From positions 1-41,283 of the IMG/VR virus record IMGVR_UViG_3300036790_000238: a stretch of DNA of 41,283 nucleotides; one strand, 5' to 3'. The translations under genes and the position numbers were made by a program. The notes beneath the pieces were generated by a model. That model was not told the DNA's origin, made no database searches, and was given only the letters and a program-made list of their open reading frames with translations. Below are positions 29,866 to 37,579 of the stretch, one piece after another; position 1 is the first letter of the stretch, and each line of letters opens with the position of its first letter. Source of the DNA: a virus.

Positions 29866-30350
29866 ACCTTCTCCTTGGGCGACTGGGCTGGTTTGCGGTG
29901 GCAGGTGCATCTGCACTCCACGCGGCAGAACTTACAGGATTTGCGGCAGGATTCATGTTGTTCATGAAAGCACGCCGTGGACAGATAGCTGTGCTGAGGT
30001 TGCGGCTCTGCCGGTTTGGCGATGGCCGCGATTCCATTGACGACATGCCGCATGCTGTGCGCATTGAGCCGCGTGAACTCTGGATCGCCCAGGAGAGTTC
30101 TGCAACGGTCGAGGTTCGGTAGCGGGAAAGCTTCAAGCGGATAGGCCTCGCACCAGTCGCTGATTCGATGCAGCCGCTCCTCGGAGTTCTCCAGCCTCTG
30201 CTCCAGTTCGGTTATCTGGGCCTCGGCGCGGAGGCGGCTTTCCGTCTCGCCGACGGCGATGCGATCAGCAATCGTTGGCCATGTTGCAGATGTCCCCAGT
30301 TTCTGATTAACTAAATCTTTAGCCTCATGCTCGAAGTCGCGCTCACTCAT
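29862..30350 (-). CDS. Coiled-coil protein with Cys-rich tail (162 aa)
   Basis: The protein starts MSERDFEHEAKDLVNQKLGT. It has a coiled coil (ESRLRAEAQITELEQRLENS) and ends with a dense Cys/His tail (CFHEQHESCRKSCKFCRVEC, then RCTCHRK) that could bind two zinc ions. A DNA-, RNA- or protein-binding role is plausible. Start and stop overlap both neighbours. Confidence 0.7.
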   Translation of the reverse strand: MSERDFEHEAKDLVNQKLGTSATWPTIADRIAVGETESRLRAEAQITELEQRLENSEERLHRISDWCEAYPLEAFPLPNLDRCRTLLGDPEFTRLNAHSMRHVVNGIAAIAKPAEPQPQHSYLSTACFHEQHESCRKSCKFCRVECRCTCHRKPAQSPKEKV

Positions 30351-30741
30351 GGTCGGCGTCTCGCGCCCGTCTTTCTTCGAGGGTTTCATGCGGGCCGGCG
30401 TGCCCACTTCGCTTCCCGCACCCATAATCCCGCGCGATCACAGCGCCACAGCGTGGTGCCAATCGATCCTCCAGTGTGGCCAGCCGCGCCGCATCCTGCG
30501 CCCTCTGCCACTCGCACGCCGCCCCCACAATCACGCTCAGCCGCCACTCCCCGGGAAAGCCTGCCCGGCCCTCGTTGATCGCGTCCAGCGCCTTCCCTGC
30601 TGCCTCCATTGCGCCCTTAGGCGGCCATACCCAGCCGCAATCGCACTCCCATCCATCCCCGCCAACCGGACGCATAGGCTCTCCGCACGCGTGGCAAGCA
30701 AGGTTTACTTTCTGGCTTACTGCGCCTTCAGGTGTGGTCAT
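30343..30741 (-). CDS. Zinc-ribbon protein (132 aa)
   Basis: The N-terminal ribbon (CHACGEPMRPVGGDGWECDC) is followed by a helical part (EWRLSVIVGAACEWQRAQDA) and a second Cys pair near the C-terminus (RCGAVIARDYGCGKRSGH). The N-terminal ribbon resembles restriction-alleviation or Lar-type zinc ribbons in spacing, but that is only a loose likeness. ATGA couples it to the upstream gene. Confidence 0.7.
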   Translation of the reverse strand: MTTPEGAVSQKVNLACHACGEPMRPVGGDGWECDCGWVWPPKGAMEAAGKALDAINEGRAGFPGEWRLSVIVGAACEWQRAQDAARLATLEDRLAPRCGAVIARDYGCGKRSGHAGPHETLEERRARDADHE

Positions 30742-31250
30742 GGTGCCTCCTGGCTACCAAACTGCACGCTGGCGAAGGCGTGAGGCCGCCCTCCACATGT
30801 CAGTGGCGGAAGGTTAGATTTTCGGCAATTCATCACATTTTCTCTAGTGATATATTCACCACAAAAAATGCACTTCTCCGCGTTCTCTTCGATAATCATC
30901 CCGTGCTCAAACTTGTGTTCGCTCATATTTTTCCGGTCTGCGGGTCCGATGCGGCCATCAACTTCTTCGATTGCCCAAATCGGGCTGCCCGCGTTTCCTT
31001 CGATTGAAAGTTCCATTGAACAGCCCCACTTTCCTTCCGTGGCGACAGCAGCGCCGCGATCCCGGGCTCTCCTCTTTGCGTTGGCGATCGCATTTGCAAT
31101 CACCATTAGAATTGCTGCCGCTAAAGCTACTGGACCCATAAGAGTTACCCAGACCATCCAGGGTGGCTGCGGGTCTTCCTCGGTGGCGAGAATGAGCCAC
31201 ACTGCCGCGATCCCGGCTACGAACCATGCGCCTACCAGAAGGGCGGTCAT
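30738..31250 (-). CDS. Membrane protein with cytosolic Cys-rich domain (170 aa)
   Basis: Two transmembrane segments (ALLVGAWFVAGIAAVWLILA and VTLMGPVALAAAILMVIANA) are followed by a basic stretch and a soluble domain with CIFCGEYITRENVMNCRKS and a later C, a possible zinc site. An internal Met (MSEHKFEHGM) could start a shorter form but lacks a ribosome site. The role is unknown; possibly membrane-targeted host takeover. Confidence 0.65.
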   Translation of the reverse strand: MTALLVGAWFVAGIAAVWLILATEEDPQPPWMVWVTLMGPVALAAAILMVIANAIANAKRRARDRGAAVATEGKWGCSMELSIEGNAGSPIWAIEEVDGRIGPADRKNMSEHKFEHGMIIEENAEKCIFCGEYITRENVMNCRKSNLPPLTCGGRPHAFASVQFGSQEAP

Positions 31251-31402
31251 GCTTTCTTGCCCATCTCGTCAGCAAGCATGATTCTGAAATACTGGCTCAC
31301 GGTGATGTGGCCCTTCTTTGCCGTTCGACGCACCCATGCCGCCTCAGAGGTGGACAGGCGAATCCGCACGCTTTCCGGGAACTGGATTGGACGTTTCTTC
31401 AT
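31247..31402 (-). CDS. Ribbon-helix-helix protein (51 aa)
   Basis: I chose the internal ATG giving MKKRPIQFPESVRIRLSTSE because longer forms overlap RusA without sense. SVRIRLSTSEAAWVRRTAKK and GHITVSQYFRIMLADEM match the strand-helix-helix plan of CopG/MetJ-type regulators. This is the third RHH gene in the genome. No toxin partner is adjacent. It is probably a transcription regulator. Confidence 0.72.
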   Translation of the reverse strand: MKKRPIQFPESVRIRLSTSEAAWVRRTAKKGHITVSQYFRIMLADEMGKKA

Positions 31403-31427
31403 GTTCCACAGCGTACACCGGGATCGA

Positions 31428-31856
31428 TCAGCCGTCAACACGTTTGACGTGAATTTCTGCGCGTTCCACGCCGTCGTACAGTTTCCTCGTCCAGATTTCG
31501 ACTACCTGCCCATCATCATGGAAACCTACCCCGGTGAGAGCATCGAGCGTGGCGCGCAATAACTTGTCGATATCCGGTTTTCTGGCAGGCAGGCGATGTT
31601 TTCTGGAAAGGCTGTCCGGGCGGCGCAGATAGAAATCCACCGCCACGGATACCGGAACGTGCTTTTCAGCAAAAGGTAAATCGATTTGCATGTCTCTGAG
31701 AGCTACGATGGCGCAGCGCGTGACTTCCGACCTATACGGCGTTAGTTTGGGGTTCGCTGAGGTCACCAGCGCCTTCCCGTTCACCACGAATGCTTTCGTG
31801 CTGCCCTGCGGTTCGGGCCGGATGTACGCTGTAACGCTGAATCCGTTCACGTTCAC
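31428..31856 (-). CDS. rusA: RusA-type Holliday junction resolvase
   Basis: The 142-residue protein has the RusA hallmarks: PQGSTKAFVV, DFYLRRPDSLSRKHRLPAR, then KPDIDKLLRATLDALTG (Asp 95 and 97) and HDDGQVVEI (Asp 114-115). These acidic residues bind the metal that cuts four-way DNA junctions. It pairs with the ERF and YqaJ genes in a recombination set. GTG is the start; a second GTG lies six bases on within an AACGTG repeat. Confidence 0.92.
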   Translation of the reverse strand: MNVNGFSVTAYIRPEPQGSTKAFVVNGKALVTSANPKLTPYRSEVTRCAIVALRDMQIDLPFAEKHVPVSVAVDFYLRRPDSLSRKHRLPARKPDIDKLLRATLDALTGVGFHDDGQVVEIWTRKLYDGVERAEIHVKRVDG

Positions 31857-31914
31857 GTTCTCTCTCCTCGTTCAGTCTCTGCCTCAGAAGGTGCGCCATC
31901 TCCAAAGCAGTCAT
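31732..31914 (-). CDS. Small charged helical protein (60 aa) overlapping rusA
   Basis: The ATGA overlap with the C5 methyltransferase stop supports translation from MTALEMAHLLRQRLNEERER. The C-terminal half overlaps rusA in another frame and looks like a shadow, so the product may be mainly a coupling leader for RusA. The helical, Arg/Glu-rich start is encoded partly by an AACGTG tandem. Confidence 0.45.
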   Translation of the reverse strand: MTALEMAHLLRQRLNEERERERERIQRYSVHPARTAGQHESIRGEREGAGDLSEPQTNAV

Positions 31915-32636
31915 GCAGAAACTTCGCAAAGGCGTGTGGCATAGTCGGCGACGCAGGCCGCGAGTTCGCGCGGAATGGTGGCGGCGCGTGCGGTCGCGTC
32001 TTTGCGCGCTTGACTGCTGCTGGAAAAGCATCTCGTCCCAGTTGGCCCGTTGTAGTCTTCGCAGCGAATACGCTGGTATTTGTTGCGCTCAGACTTCACA
32101 TCCAGACCTAATCGCTTTATCTTCTCCAAGACAGATCCAGGAAGAGCGCGGAAGTCGCCTTTTTTGCTGATCCCTTGGGGCATCAAGGGCGGCACGCCCG
32201 TGCCCCACAGGTAGAACGGCCCGCAGTGATTCACCGCCTGCCCCACAAACTTCTGCGCTGGCCGCACGTTCTCCATGACATAAGGAACGCCCGCAGCCTC
32301 GCACAGCGCCCGCGTGTGGTTAAAGAGCTTAATGCCCATCTCGGGATATTTGGGGTTGGGGTGGAAGTGCTTCATGCCGTGCACGCTGAATTCTTCGCAG
32401 GGCGAGCTGGCGCAGATGAAGTCGAATGTACCCAGCATGAAGTTTTGGTTCGCCATGCTCACGTCGATCTCGCCAGATTCGACTCGCGCTGTCAAAATGT
32501 CAGCCTGGAGGAACTGGCAATCGCATGGTATCTCTGGCGGCTCAACCAAATCCACGCCCACCACATCCCAGCCACGCTCTGCAAAGGCGCGCCCCCAGCC
32601 CCAGCGGCCAGAAAAAAGATCAAGAAGTCTAGGCAT
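31911..32636 (-). CDS. DNA (cytosine-5) methyltransferase
   Basis: The 241-residue protein has motif I LLDLFSGRWGWGRAFAERGW (SAM binding), motif IV ASSPCEEF with the catalytic Cys at 80, and motif VI MENV (121-124). It is shorter than typical Dcm enzymes, and I cannot place motifs VIII-X with confidence. It likely masks phage DNA from host restriction. A frame extension to ATG 32687 exists but has a poorer start. No matching restriction gene is nearby. Confidence 0.88.
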   Translation of the reverse strand: MPRLLDLFSGRWGWGRAFAERGWDVVGVDLVEPPEIPCDCQFLQADILTARVESGEIDVSMANQNFMLGTFDFICASSPCEEFSVHGMKHFHPNPKYPEMGIKLFNHTRALCEAAGVPYVMENVRPAQKFVGQAVNHCGPFYLWGTGVPPLMPQGISKKGDFRALPGSVLEKIKRLGLDVKSERNKYQRIRCEDYNGPTGTRCFSSSSQARKDATARAATIPRELAACVADYATRLCEVSA

Positions 32637-32691
32637 TGCCCCACACTCCGTCTTCCCACGCTTCCCGTACCAGCCGCTCCGCTTCATTCAT
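32629..32691 (-). CDS. 20-aa micro-ORF ahead of the C5 methyltransferase
   Basis: The frame (MNEAERLVREAWEDGVWGNA) starts at an ATG with AAGGAGG five bases upstream, overlaps the previous stop by ATGA, and ends across the methyltransferase ATG. That strong site suggests it is translated, at least as a coupling leader for the methyltransferase, which lacks its own good ribosome site. Confidence 0.5.
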   Translation of the reverse strand: MNEAERLVREAWEDGVWGNA

Positions 32692-32894
32692 ATCAGCCTC
32701 CTTCCCATCTCCCCTACCGCCAGCAGCACTCTCCGCGTTGTCTCATCCAGCGCCAGCAGCCTCTCTACGCCGTGGCGCTTGATGACTCTGTGGTCGCAGC
32801 CATACCACTCAGCCAGCATGTGCGCGGCCCAGGAAGCTGCCTTGGGACGGCGCCCCCTCTGGTCCCTTATGGCGAGGTATTGCTCTCCGCTCAT
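32688..32894 (-). CDS. Small protein between two methyltransferase genes (68 aa)
   Basis: It is ATGA-coupled to the upstream methyltransferase. The sequence (MSGEQYLAIRDQRGRRPKAA, AAHMLAEWYGCDHRVIKRHG, ETTRRVLLAVGEMG) resembles a small helix-turn-helix or DNA-binding segment. It could help target the methyltransferase or regulate the operon. I do not recognise the family. Confidence 0.65.
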   Translation of the reverse strand: MSGEQYLAIRDQRGRRPKAASWAAHMLAEWYGCDHRVIKRHGVERLLALDETTRRVLLAVGEMGRRLI

Positions 32895-33907
32895 GCTGAC
32901 ACTTCCTCCGTCGTGGCATCCTGCGTATAAACTTCGTTGCCGAACAAATCAGCCTGTTCCGCGACCTCGTTCCATTTGGCCGCTTGCATGTTGCGCAGCA
33001 TTTGCTGGTAGTAGGAGGGTTTCAACTCAACGCCAACTCCGCGCCTGCCGTTCACGAGTGCTCCGTAAACCTCACTCCCCACGCCTGCGAATGGAGTGAG
33101 AACCGTCTCTCCGGGGTTTGACCAGAGCGTGATGGCCCGCTCGATCACGTCCAACTGAAGAGGGTGAACATGCTTCTCATCTTCCTCGTCACGCGCTTGG
33201 CGAAAAGGTAGAACCCGATCAATACGCACATCATCCCAGAAAGCAGAAGCGTATTGCCGCCAGATCCAGTGAGAAAAGCGGTTCTCAATCTGGTTACCTT
33301 TCCAGCCGCGGTATCGCAGCAGTTCAGCCGGCATCTTGCGCTCACCGGCGTAGTGTAGGAGGCCATGCGGATGGGCAATGGGAATCGGATTGTCGCCCTT
33401 GCGACGAAACACCAAAAGATAATCGGCGGATGCCACGGAGCAGCGCGAAGAATCATCTACAATGGTCTTGTGCGCTAAATTCTTGGCCATCGTCCGATTG
33501 CGGACGCCGAGCGGCTCTTTCCATATGACGTATCGCGCGATGTAGTTGAATCCTTCTGCCTCGTGGGCGCGAATGATGTCGCCGGGAAAGTCTGTCAGAT
33601 AGTCCTTTCCAGAATTACCGGATGGCACGTCCATACAATGCACCGCCGTCATACGCCCCGGCATTGTTACTCGATACAGTTCCCGAATAACGAAAGTGTA
33701 ATGCTTAAAGAACGCCGCATAGTCGAGGCTGTTGGATAAGTCTCGGTCACTTGAACTGTAGGTGTATAGGGCTCCGGTCGAGGTCGCAAACGGAGGTGAA
33801 TAAATAGAGAGATGGACCTTCTCCGCGGGGAGGCTCTGCATCAACTCGATGCAGTCTCCGTTGTAGACAGCGTAATTGCCGGTGACTTCCTGTTGGGCTA
33901 TAGCCAT
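32891..33907 (-). CDS. DNA N4-cytosine/N6-adenine methyltransferase
   Basis: The 338-residue protein starts with YNGDCIELMQSLPAEKVHLS leading to catalytic motif IV SPPF (37-40). The SAM-binding motif I sits near the C-terminus (GETVLTPFAGVGSEVYGALV), an order typical of the beta-class N4/N6 DNA methylases. It modifies bases outside the ring. It overlaps the helicase stop by 10 bases with GAGGAGG before its ATG. Helicase plus methylase pairs of this kind are common in phages. Confidence 0.92.
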   Translation of the reverse strand: MAIAQQEVTGNYAVYNGDCIELMQSLPAEKVHLSIYSPPFATSTGALYTYSSSDRDLSNSLDYAAFFKHYTFVIRELYRVTMPGRMTAVHCMDVPSGNSGKDYLTDFPGDIIRAHEAEGFNYIARYVIWKEPLGVRNRTMAKNLAHKTIVDDSSRCSVASADYLLVFRRKGDNPIPIAHPHGLLHYAGERKMPAELLRYRGWKGNQIENRFSHWIWRQYASAFWDDVRIDRVLPFRQARDEEDEKHVHPLQLDVIERAITLWSNPGETVLTPFAGVGSEVYGALVNGRRGVGVELKPSYYQQMLRNMQAAKWNEVAEQADLFGNEVYTQDATTEEVSA

Positions 33908-35292
33908 GGCGGAGCCTCCTCCTGAATTTCGTATTTCACATTGCGATCGATGCGCAGAGAATTTCTCATCTGTTCGACCAACGCGTCAAACATGCGGTCC
34001 GCCGCCGCCGATTTCCGCTGAAGGTTTTCAAGGACCGACTTCTCGCCTTCAGTGGTCACGATATCGGCGGTGACGTGGCGTTGCTGGCCAAACCTCCAGA
34101 AGCGGCGCACCGCCTGGTAGTATCGCTCAAAACTGTGCGACGGAAACGTAACTGTGTGGTTGCAGTGCTGCCAGTTCAGTCCCCATCCCGCTATCTTGCT
34201 TTTGGTGACGAGGCGGGGAACCTGGCCGGAAGAGAAGGCCATGAGCTTCTCTTCTTTTTCCTCCTCGGAATCGGCGCCAGAGACTTGAACGCAATCGGTG
34301 ACCAATCTCTCCAGCAGGTCGCCCTCATCGTTCAAATGGCACCAAACAACAGACGCCTCGTGCTCAGAAGCTAACTCTGCGGCCTTCTCGCACCGTTCGC
34401 GAATGGTGCGCCTGCGCTCGCTCCTCTGCTCTGTCAATCCGACCGCTGGCAAAGCGAATAGCATTCCCGACGGCAACTCTTCCGTTACAACCAGGTGACT
34501 CCTTTCCTGCAAGGGTGGAAGCGTGAAACGGGAATCGTCGCATCCGAGGTCGGATGGCCTGCGGATGGCTCTAGCCCATGAGCACACCCATTGCCAGAAC
34601 GGCGTCTCTGCGTGGCCCTTAAACCTCCACTTAGCGCCTTCGTCCAGTTGCGCAAAATTCTTGCGCTTGTTCCGGTACACCATAGGCCGGATGGTATTTT
34701 GGTCGTTCTTAAAGAACCGCATCAGCATATCCATATAGCCGAGTTCCCCCAGCGCCTCCGATGAGGTTCCCAGCTCTATGTAGTCGTTGGGCGCGGCCGT
34801 TGCCGTACAGAGAAGCCGGTAGGGAAGACGGCGCATGAACTCCGTTATTTCTTTGCGGCGAACACCTTCGAAAGACTTCAGAATGGAAGATTCATCGCAC
34901 ACAACTCCGGCGAAGTCCTTCCAGTCGAATAAGTGTAGTTTTTCGTAGTTAGCAAGAACGATCCTGGCATCCGCTGGCAGCTCTCCATGGGAGCGAAACG
35001 TCTCGATTCCAAACCTATATCCCTCGCGCTGCGTCTGAGCGGAGACAGCAAGAGGTGAAAGGATGAGGACGCGACGATTTGTATGCCGCACCACGTTTTC
35101 CGCCCATACTAACAACTGCGCCGTCTTACCCAACCCGCAATCCTCCAGGAGGGCGGCGCGGCCCTTTCTTATCGCCCAGTCTGTAAGGTCCGACTGGAAG
35201 TCAAACAGAAAGTCCGGCATCCAGCACGGCGCGAATCCATCCATTGAGACGCGCTGCGATTTTTGCGCGAGGAACTCCGCGTAAGGCGTCAT
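33898..35292 (-). CDS. SF2/SNF2-type helicase
   Basis: The 464-residue ATPase has Walker A CGLGKT (52-57), a DES Walker B (CDES, 132-135), motif III CTATAAPN (162-169), and C-terminal motifs (GWGLNWQHCNHTVTFPSHSF, QAVRRFWRFGQ) with the arginine finger. The family moves along DNA and displaces proteins; phage versions often precede a DNA methylase. It is ATGA-coupled to the loader-like gene. Confidence 0.9.
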   Translation of the reverse strand: MTPYAEFLAQKSQRVSMDGFAPCWMPDFLFDFQSDLTDWAIRKGRAALLEDCGLGKTAQLLVWAENVVRHTNRRVLILSPLAVSAQTQREGYRFGIETFRSHGELPADARIVLANYEKLHLFDWKDFAGVVCDESSILKSFEGVRRKEITEFMRRLPYRLLCTATAAPNDYIELGTSSEALGELGYMDMLMRFFKNDQNTIRPMVYRNKRKNFAQLDEGAKWRFKGHAETPFWQWVCSWARAIRRPSDLGCDDSRFTLPPLQERSHLVVTEELPSGMLFALPAVGLTEQRSERRRTIRERCEKAAELASEHEASVVWCHLNDEGDLLERLVTDCVQVSGADSEEEKEEKLMAFSSGQVPRLVTKSKIAGWGLNWQHCNHTVTFPSHSFERYYQAVRRFWRFGQQRHVTADIVTTEGEKSVLENLQRKSAAADRMFDALVEQMRNSLRIDRNVKYEIQEEAPPWL

Positions 35293-35849
35293 GCCGCCGC
35301 CCTGCACTGGCAATCCCGCACCTGCAACGCGCCGCTCGGCAGCCTGTCCACAAGCACAGCGCGCCCCCGACATACAACACACCAGCGCTCCGGAACCTGA
35401 ATCGTTCCCGCCTCCGCCTGGTTTCTCCATGCCACCCACATCGCAAATAGCCCCGGATGGTTAGCTCTGATCGGGTCCAGCACTGCCGACCTGTCTTTGC
35501 CTGAGGCGATCTCTTCGTCGACGTACTGGTTCAGCTCAAAAGCCTCGCGGTAGCGCTCGACAGTCCACTCCACGTCTTTGGGGTAGCGGATTCCCAGTTC
35601 TGCCTTGCGGCAGGCTTCCAGCATCTCGCCGAGCGATGGGAACTTTGACCCAAACTGTGCTGGCGCTGATCTCTCCACGGCGATGCAGGCTTTATCAATC
35701 GCCCTTTCCGGGAATCCAGAGAGAGACGAAGCATAGGCGTCCAGGCTCTCAGGCACCGGCGCTGCCCTGAGGCTGGCAAGCACCTGCAGCCTCCTCGCGA
35801 TCCAGCTTTTCGATGGTTTCTCGTGTGATTCTTTCATTTCGCGTTTCAT
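35289..35849 (-). CDS. Replication accessory protein, possible helicase loader
   Basis: I used the second Met (MKREMKESHEKPSKSWIARR) because GGAGG is about 11 bases upstream; other nearby Mets are possible. The protein has LDAYASSLSGFPERAIDKAC and FPSLGEMLEACRKAEL, the helical pattern of phage helicase loaders that match a DUF1376-type initiator. A C-terminal CVVC...CQC pair may bind zinc. The first 100 bases overlap the initiator gene. Confidence 0.6.
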   Translation of the reverse strand: MKREMKESHEKPSKSWIARRLQVLASLRAAPVPESLDAYASSLSGFPERAIDKACIAVERSAPAQFGSKFPSLGEMLEACRKAELGIRYPKDVEWTVERYREAFELNQYVDEEIASGKDRSAVLDPIRANHPGLFAMWVAWRNQAEAGTIQVPERWCVVCRGRAVLVDRLPSGALQVRDCQCRAAA

Positions 35850-36633
35850 AGTGCCCATTCCCTCCGTTCGTGTTCCGCATTAGCGGCTTGCCAAATCGGT
35901 CTAAAGGCCCGGCCCGGTAACTGCCCAGCGACTCAATCCACGTTCCCGGACGCTCGGCATGGTTCACGTCCGAACGGGCGCGCTGCTCCAAAAGCCGGTG
36001 CACTCCCTCAGCGGTGAGTTTTGGGTTTGCCCCCAGCAGCATCCCGAGAGCTTTTCCTTCGCGGCCATTCCAGTCCGGGTCGGCGGAGTTCTTTGCCTGG
36101 AAATAAGCGAAGATCTCCGCCTTGCAGGCGACGTGTCGAGGATCAGACGAGTGCTTCGTTTCGCCCCTCGTGCGAACAGCACGAGAAGGCTTTTGCTTTT
36201 GTTCTTGTTCTTCTGTCTTTGTACTTGTCTCTGTCTCTGTCCGCCCGCGCGCGTGTGTCCTGTGGGTGGAATTTTGCGATGCTTCGGAGGGCCGCAAAAT
36301 TCCACTGGGCGGAGACTTATGTCCTCTAAATTCAGATATATTGCGCGCCCGGCTCCATTCTGCCCTTTGAACATGGTTCACATAGCGGTTGCGCACGCGC
36401 GTGAAGTTCTCCAGTATTTCGTCTTTAAATTCCGACCAGCGCGTAAACAAGCCGGACAATCGGGCAAGGTTCCGGTCATCCATTGGCAGCGATCCTTCGG
36501 GCGATTCCCACTGGGCCATAAGGAGCATGTGGTACCCGCGGTAAGCCCCATCGCTCATGGCCTGGACAGTCAGCGATCCCCGCCAGCGGTCAATCCTGTG
36601 CGGATACCAATCCCGCCATTTCGCTGGAGGCAT
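35749..36633 (-). CDS. Replication initiator, DUF1376 (YdaU-like)
   Basis: The 294-residue protein has the DUF1376 N-terminal winged helix: WYPHRIDRWRGSLTVQAMSD, GAYRGYHMLLMAQWESPEGS, LARLSGLFTRW and RNRYVNHVQRAEW. A basic low-complexity linker (TETETSTKTEEQEQKQKPSR) and a helical C-terminal domain follow. The family sits at phage replication origins in the role of lambda O, recruiting a helicase. An origin may lie in this gene; I see no obvious iterons. Confidence 0.85.
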   Translation of the reverse strand: MPPAKWRDWYPHRIDRWRGSLTVQAMSDGAYRGYHMLLMAQWESPEGSLPMDDRNLARLSGLFTRWSEFKDEILENFTRVRNRYVNHVQRAEWSRARNISEFRGHKSPPSGILRPSEASQNSTHRTHARGRTETETSTKTEEQEQKQKPSRAVRTRGETKHSSDPRHVACKAEIFAYFQAKNSADPDWNGREGKALGMLLGANPKLTAEGVHRLLEQRARSDVNHAERPGTWIESLGSYRAGPLDRFGKPLMRNTNGGNGHYETRNERITRETIEKLDREEAAGACQPQGSAGA

Positions 36634-36818
36634 CAGCTCTCCATCCCATTCTCATCGGTCAGCGGGAAGCCTTCCAAAGCGTCTGCGAACGGGTTGTCGG
36701 GGGCTCGGGCCAGGTGGCCAGCCAGCCAGTCAGCACGGCGCAAGCTGGCGCGCAGCGTATCGAGCGGCACAGGAATCTCATCGAATGGTGGAATGTCGGT
36801 TTGTTCAGAGTCGATCAA
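36633..36818 (-). CDS. Small acidic protein upstream of the initiator (61 aa)
   Basis: The TGATG overlap with the initiator shows the end is real. I favour a TTG start with GGAAAGGG five bases upstream, giving MIDSEQTDIPPFDEIPVPLD. A GTG at 36935 gives a longer but poorly supported Arg-rich form. The body (TLRASLRRADWLAGHLARAP) is helical. The function is unknown. Confidence 0.55.
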   Translation of the reverse strand: MIDSEQTDIPPFDEIPVPLDTLRASLRRADWLAGHLARAPDNPFADALEGFPLTDENGMES

Positions 36819-36843
36819 TGGGCCCTTTCCAAGAAGGCGGCCC

Positions 36844-36867
36844 GGGAGAGTCCTTGGAAACTCTCCC
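36844..36867 (-). promoter_or_regulatory. Perfect 8-bp hairpin upstream of the replication genes
   Basis: GGGAGAGT and ACTCTCCC arms flank 8 bases in the leader of the small acidic gene. There is no U-tract, so it is not a standard terminator. It may be a regulatory hairpin or an operator. Confidence 0.45.
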
Positions 36868-36931
36868 TGACCTAACCACCGGCCGCTAAACCGGGGGCTG
36901 AATACCGCTCGGGGGCGGGTGAACCATAGTC

Positions 36932-36952
36932 GCACATCGCAGTTGCGTGTGC
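36932..36952. promoter_or_regulatory. Nested inverted repeats, candidate operator of the replication genes
   Basis: GCACA/TGTGC (36932-36936, 36948-36952) encloses CGCA/TGCG (36938-36941, 36944-36947). The site lies in the roughly 150-base gap before the replication genes; a TTGCAC -35-like element is on the minus strand. The weak -10 makes the promoter call tentative. Confidence 0.4.
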
Positions 36953-36971
36953 AAGCGGCTAGTTTGGAGTT

Positions 36972-37196
36972 TCATGGGCCGACCCAAAGATCATGGTTGA
37001 TGGCTGGCATTCCGCATTTCGTGCAGACGGAACTATAGCACCCACCTCCCATGTCCCGGCAGCCCTGAAAGTCGTGGCCGCACGGACCATCGGGGCACTC
37101 ACACTTGCAGGTGGGGCGGGAGGGCCCGCACACGTGCATCGTTAGCTTCGGCTCTGCGTCGCTCGTGTCTGACAATTCCTCTCTCGATTCGCACAT
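36972..37196 (-). CDS. Cys-rich zinc-binding microprotein (74 aa)
   Basis: The protein contains eleven cysteines, including VCGPSRPTCKCECPDGPCGH, GCRDMGGGCYSSVC and CTKCG, likely two zinc sites. A GGGGG precedes the start. It has no family I recognise and is among the densest of the Cys-rich early proteins. Confidence 0.7.
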   Translation of the reverse strand: MCESREELSDTSDAEPKLTMHVCGPSRPTCKCECPDGPCGHDFQGCRDMGGGCYSSVCTKCGMPAINHDLWVGP

Positions 37197-37219
37197 CTGG
37201 CCCCCGCTGTACAGTCATC

Positions 37220-37399
37220 TCATCTGTTAGAGGGGGTGATTTTATCCCTGAGGCGTCTAAGGATTATTCTTTGGCCTATCCCGTAGCTAGTCGAAGAGCA
37301 CGTTTCCATCAACTTCTCAATCTCGCGACAAATTCGCATAAATTCAGAGTTCGTCCCGGTAGCGAAGGCTGCGTCCAGATCGAATTTCATGTCGCTCAT
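37220..37399 (-). CDS. Small hypothetical protein (59 aa)
   Basis: It is ATGA-coupled to the gene before it, with GGAGGAG upstream. MSDMKFDLDAAFATGTNSEF leads to helical ICREIEKLMETCSS and a basic end (RIILRRLRDKI). The function is unknown. Confidence 0.65.
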   Translation of the reverse strand: MSDMKFDLDAAFATGTNSEFMRICREIEKLMETCSSTSYGIGQRIILRRLRDKITPSNR

Positions 37400-37536
37400 A
37401 ACTCCTCCTCTATTTTCGCCAACTTCTCTGCCTCACGGCGAAAGTTCGCCTCAGAAAGTGAATGCCGCCAGAGACGCTGAGGCACCGGAGCCCTGCGCGG
37501 GTCAAGACTGCGGGTGTACGGGGCATAGAATGCCAT
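37396..37536 (-). CDS. Small hypothetical protein (46 aa)
   Basis: ATG at 37536 opens MAFYAPYTRSLDPRRAPVPQ and a helical end (SEANFRREAEKLAKIEEEL). The stop couples by ATGA to the next gene. Its first 35 bases overlap an alternative 25-aa frame. The function is unknown. Confidence 0.6.
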   Translation of the reverse strand: MAFYAPYTRSLDPRRAPVPQRLWRHSLSEANFRREAEKLAKIEEEL

Positions 37537-37579
37537 TCCCGATTACAGTCCCACAAGTGCATGTCATGGAAGGCTTCAC
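37502..37579 (-). CDS. Possible 25-aa Cys peptide
   Basis: A GTG overlapping the preceding stop (GTGA) opens MKPSMTCTCGTVIGNGILCP then VHPQS, with C.C...C..H zinc-ligand spacing. It is short and overlaps another candidate, so it is weakly supported. Confidence 0.35.
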   Translation of the reverse strand: MKPSMTCTCGTVIGNGILCPVHPQS

